Part shown: positions 6,366 through 10,000 of the stretch, piece by piece | Position numbering within the stretch: the first letter of the stretch is position 1 | How the letters are laid out: each line of letters begins with the position of its first letter | Assembly (NCBI GenBank): GCA_020216845.1 | Contig: JAIWNK010000058.1 | Location: forward strand, 1 to 10,000 | Direction: 5' to 3' | DNA: 10,000 bases | Source of the DNA: Anaerolinea sp. | Lineage (GTDB): Bacteria > Chloroflexota > Anaerolineae > Anaerolineales > Anaerolineaceae | Program-made: the position numbers and the translations under genes | Notes under the pieces: model-generated | Database searches by the model: none | The model's input: only the letters and a program-made list of their open reading frames with translations | What the model was told of the DNA's origin: nothing

Positions 6366-6400
6366 AACACCCCGTCTTTCACAACAAGGCGGGGTGTTTT
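6366..6400 (+). terminator. Intrinsic terminator of the rpsU-infA operon
   Basis: AACACCCCGTCTT (6366-6378) pairs with AAGGCGGGGTGTT (6386-6398), a 13-bp stem with one G-U pair and a 7-base loop. The 3' arm ends in TT and two more Ts follow, so the T tract is short. It begins 27 bases after the infA stop. On the opposite strand the hairpin is not followed by Ts, so it acts for the plus strand. Confidence 0.8.
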
Positions 6401-6424
6401 CAATCTTCCTCATCCTCTCCTGAC

Positions 6425-6462
6425 AAAAAATCAACCCGGAAGGGGTGCTTCCGGGCTGATTT
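6425..6462 (-). terminator. Intrinsic terminator of the nifJ/DHOD-like operon
   Basis: On the minus strand AAATCAGCCCGGAAG (6462 to 6448) pairs with CTTCCGGGTTGATTT (6442 to 6428). This is a 15-bp stem with one G-U pair and a 5-base loop, running into six Ts (6430 to 6425). It starts about 20 bases after the DHOD-like stop. The plus-strand version has an A-C mismatch and no clean T run, which gives its direction. With the infA terminator it forms a convergent pair in a 143-base gap. Confidence 0.88.
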
Positions 6463-6482
6463 CTCTTCCAGTGTTCCAGGGT

Positions 6483-7487
6483 CTAGTAGATGCGGTTGTC
6501 GTAGCTTGTGAGTGCCTTCATGTAGTTGGCACGCTCATAGGCCGCCGGCTCGGCAACAGCCCTTTGGCTCATGCTGCCGCGCATCTGCTCAATCGAGGTG
6601 TACTCATGCTCTTCCAACCAGCGTTGCAGGTCGGTGCGCAGCTCAGCCACACGGCCAACCCCGCACGCCAGCAATTCGGAAGCCATCATCACCACATTGG
6701 CACCGGCCATCACCGACTTGACCACGTCCTGTGCGGTGTGAACGCCGCCCGTCAGGGCCAAATCTGCGGCAACGCGCCCGTGCAAAATCGCCGTCCAACG
6801 CAGCGGCAGGCGCAGCTCATCCGAAGTGCTCAGCACCAGGCTGGGCACGACCTCCAACGCTTCGATATCCAAATCTGGCTGATAGAAGCGATTGAACAGC
6901 ACCAGGCCATTGGCCCCGGCGCCCACCAGGCGTTGTGCCAGGTTGGGCAGCGCCGTGAAGTAGGGGCTGAGCTTGACGGCCAGCGGAATGTGCACCTGTT
7001 GGCGCACATCTGCCACCAGCGTCACATAAGCCTGCTCCAGCTCTTGGGCAGTGACTTCGGGGTTGGTATCCACATAGTAGATGTTCAACTCCAGGGCATC
7101 GGCGCCGGCCTGTTCCATCTTGCGCGCGTATTCAATCCAGCCGCCGGTCGAAATGCCGTTCAAGCTGGCAATAATCGGCACCTGCACGCTGCTCTTCAGC
7201 TTGCGAATCTGCTCCAGATATTCCTCCGGCCCAACGTTATAATGCTCCAGGTCCGGGAAGTAGGAGGTAGCCTCCACATACGACTCGGTGCCCAAATTGA
7301 GGTAATGATCCAGTGCGTTGCTCTCGTGGGTAATTTGTTCCTCAAACAGGGAATACATCACCACCGCAGCAATGCCGGCATCTTCCAGGCGACGAACCGT
7401 ATCCACCTTTTTGGAAAGCGGAGAAGCAGAAGCAACCAACGGATTCTTGAGGCGCAAGCCCAGGTAAGTTGTACTTAAATCCACCAT
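6483..7487 (-). CDS. Dihydroorotate dehydrogenase-like flavoprotein (non-canonical active site)
   Basis: The protein has 334 residues and a TIM-barrel DHOD-type fold. The start [18 protein letters not shown] (8-25), the FMN-contacting Lys in LAVKLSPYF (Lys172), and the FMN-phosphate motif [20 protein letters not shown] (247-266) are kept. The canonical NLSCPN loop that carries the catalytic Cys/Ser base reads NIYYVD here (135-140), so classical dihydroorotate oxidation is unlikely. The C-terminal [10 protein letters not shown] (about 318-327) is, from memory, typical of a DHOD-like family distinct from PyrD. The ribosome binding site AGGAGG overlaps the stop codon of the nifJ gene, and the start is 9 bases after that stop, so the two are surely co-transcribed. 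Inference: an FMN oxidoreductase linked to ferredoxin or pyruvate metabolism; the substrate is unknown. Confidence 0.85.
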   Translation of the reverse strand: MVDLSTTYLGLRLKNPLVASASPLSKKVDTVRRLEDAGIAAVVMYSLFEEQITHESNALDHYLNLGTESYVEATSYFPDLEHYNVGPEEYLEQIRKLKSSVQVPIIASLNGISTGGWIEYARKMEQAGADALELNIYYVDTNPEVTAQELEQAYVTLVADVRQQVHIPLAVKLSPYFTALPNLAQRLVGAGANGLVLFNRFYQPDLDIEALEVVPSLVLSTSDELRLPLRWTAILHGRVAADLALTGGVHTAQDVVKSVMAGANVVMMASELLACGVGRVAELRTDLQRWLEEHEYTSIEQMRGSMSQRAVAEPAAYERANYMKALTSYDNRIY

Positions 7488-7496
7488 GCTATCCTC

Positions 7497-10000
<2,504 letters not shown>

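Noticed and set aside
6428..6462. Second terminator for infA on the plus strand
   Set aside because: On the plus strand the stem has an A-C mismatch and is followed by TTTCTCTT rather than a T run. On the minus strand it is a textbook terminator, so it is assigned there.
6471..7478. Plus-strand open frame of 335 codons
   Set aside because: It mirrors the DHOD-like gene on the other strand, begins at the minus-strand terminator region, and has no recognisable domain.

Overview
The window reads as chromosomal DNA of an anaerobic or facultative bacterium, most likely a Chloroflexota member of the Anaerolineae/Caldilineae type. This is inference. It rests on a very large NTPase/Hanks-kinase signalling operon, an rpsU-infA pair whose bS21 begins VPAVVLRPNESQD, and a pyruvate:ferredoxin oxidoreductase gene followed by a dihydroorotate-dehydrogenase-like gene. 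No 16S or other phylogenetic marker is present to prove it. No mobile elements, tRNA or rRNA genes, or CRISPR arrays were seen.

Left part (1-5580, minus strand): an apparent three-gene signalling operon, transcribed right to left. The first gene (3610-5538) encodes a soluble STAND/AAA-type ATPase fused to a C-terminal Hanks-type Ser/Thr kinase. Ten bases later comes a 1102-residue protein (291-3599) with eight predicted membrane helices, a helical region, a beta-rich region and a C-terminal ATPase plus winged helix that looks paralogous to the ATPase of the kinase. Its stop overlaps by 17 bases the start of a third gene (1-307, cut by the window edge) encoding a coiled coil followed by a PAS-like domain. 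The set looks like one membrane-linked sensing and phosphorylation device that I cannot match to a named system.

Centre (5580-6400): a compact divergent promoter region. On the plus strand a near-perfect housekeeping promoter (TTGACA, 18 bp, TATAAT) drives an rpsU-infA dicistron (ribosomal protein bS21 and initiation factor IF1). The roughly 160-nt leader carries a 5' hairpin and an intrinsic-terminator-like hairpin with six Ts ahead of the rpsU ribosome binding site, which suggests transcription attenuation. A good terminator follows infA. On the minus strand a TATAAT box serves the kinase operon.

Right part (6420-10000, minus strand): an operon with nifJ (pyruvate:ferredoxin/flavodoxin oxidoreductase; the C-terminal 833 residues are visible) followed 9 bases later by a DHOD-like flavoprotein that has lost the catalytic-base motif of true dihydroorotate dehydrogenases. 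It ends in a strong intrinsic terminator, convergent with the infA terminator. This operon indicates ferredoxin-linked pyruvate oxidation.
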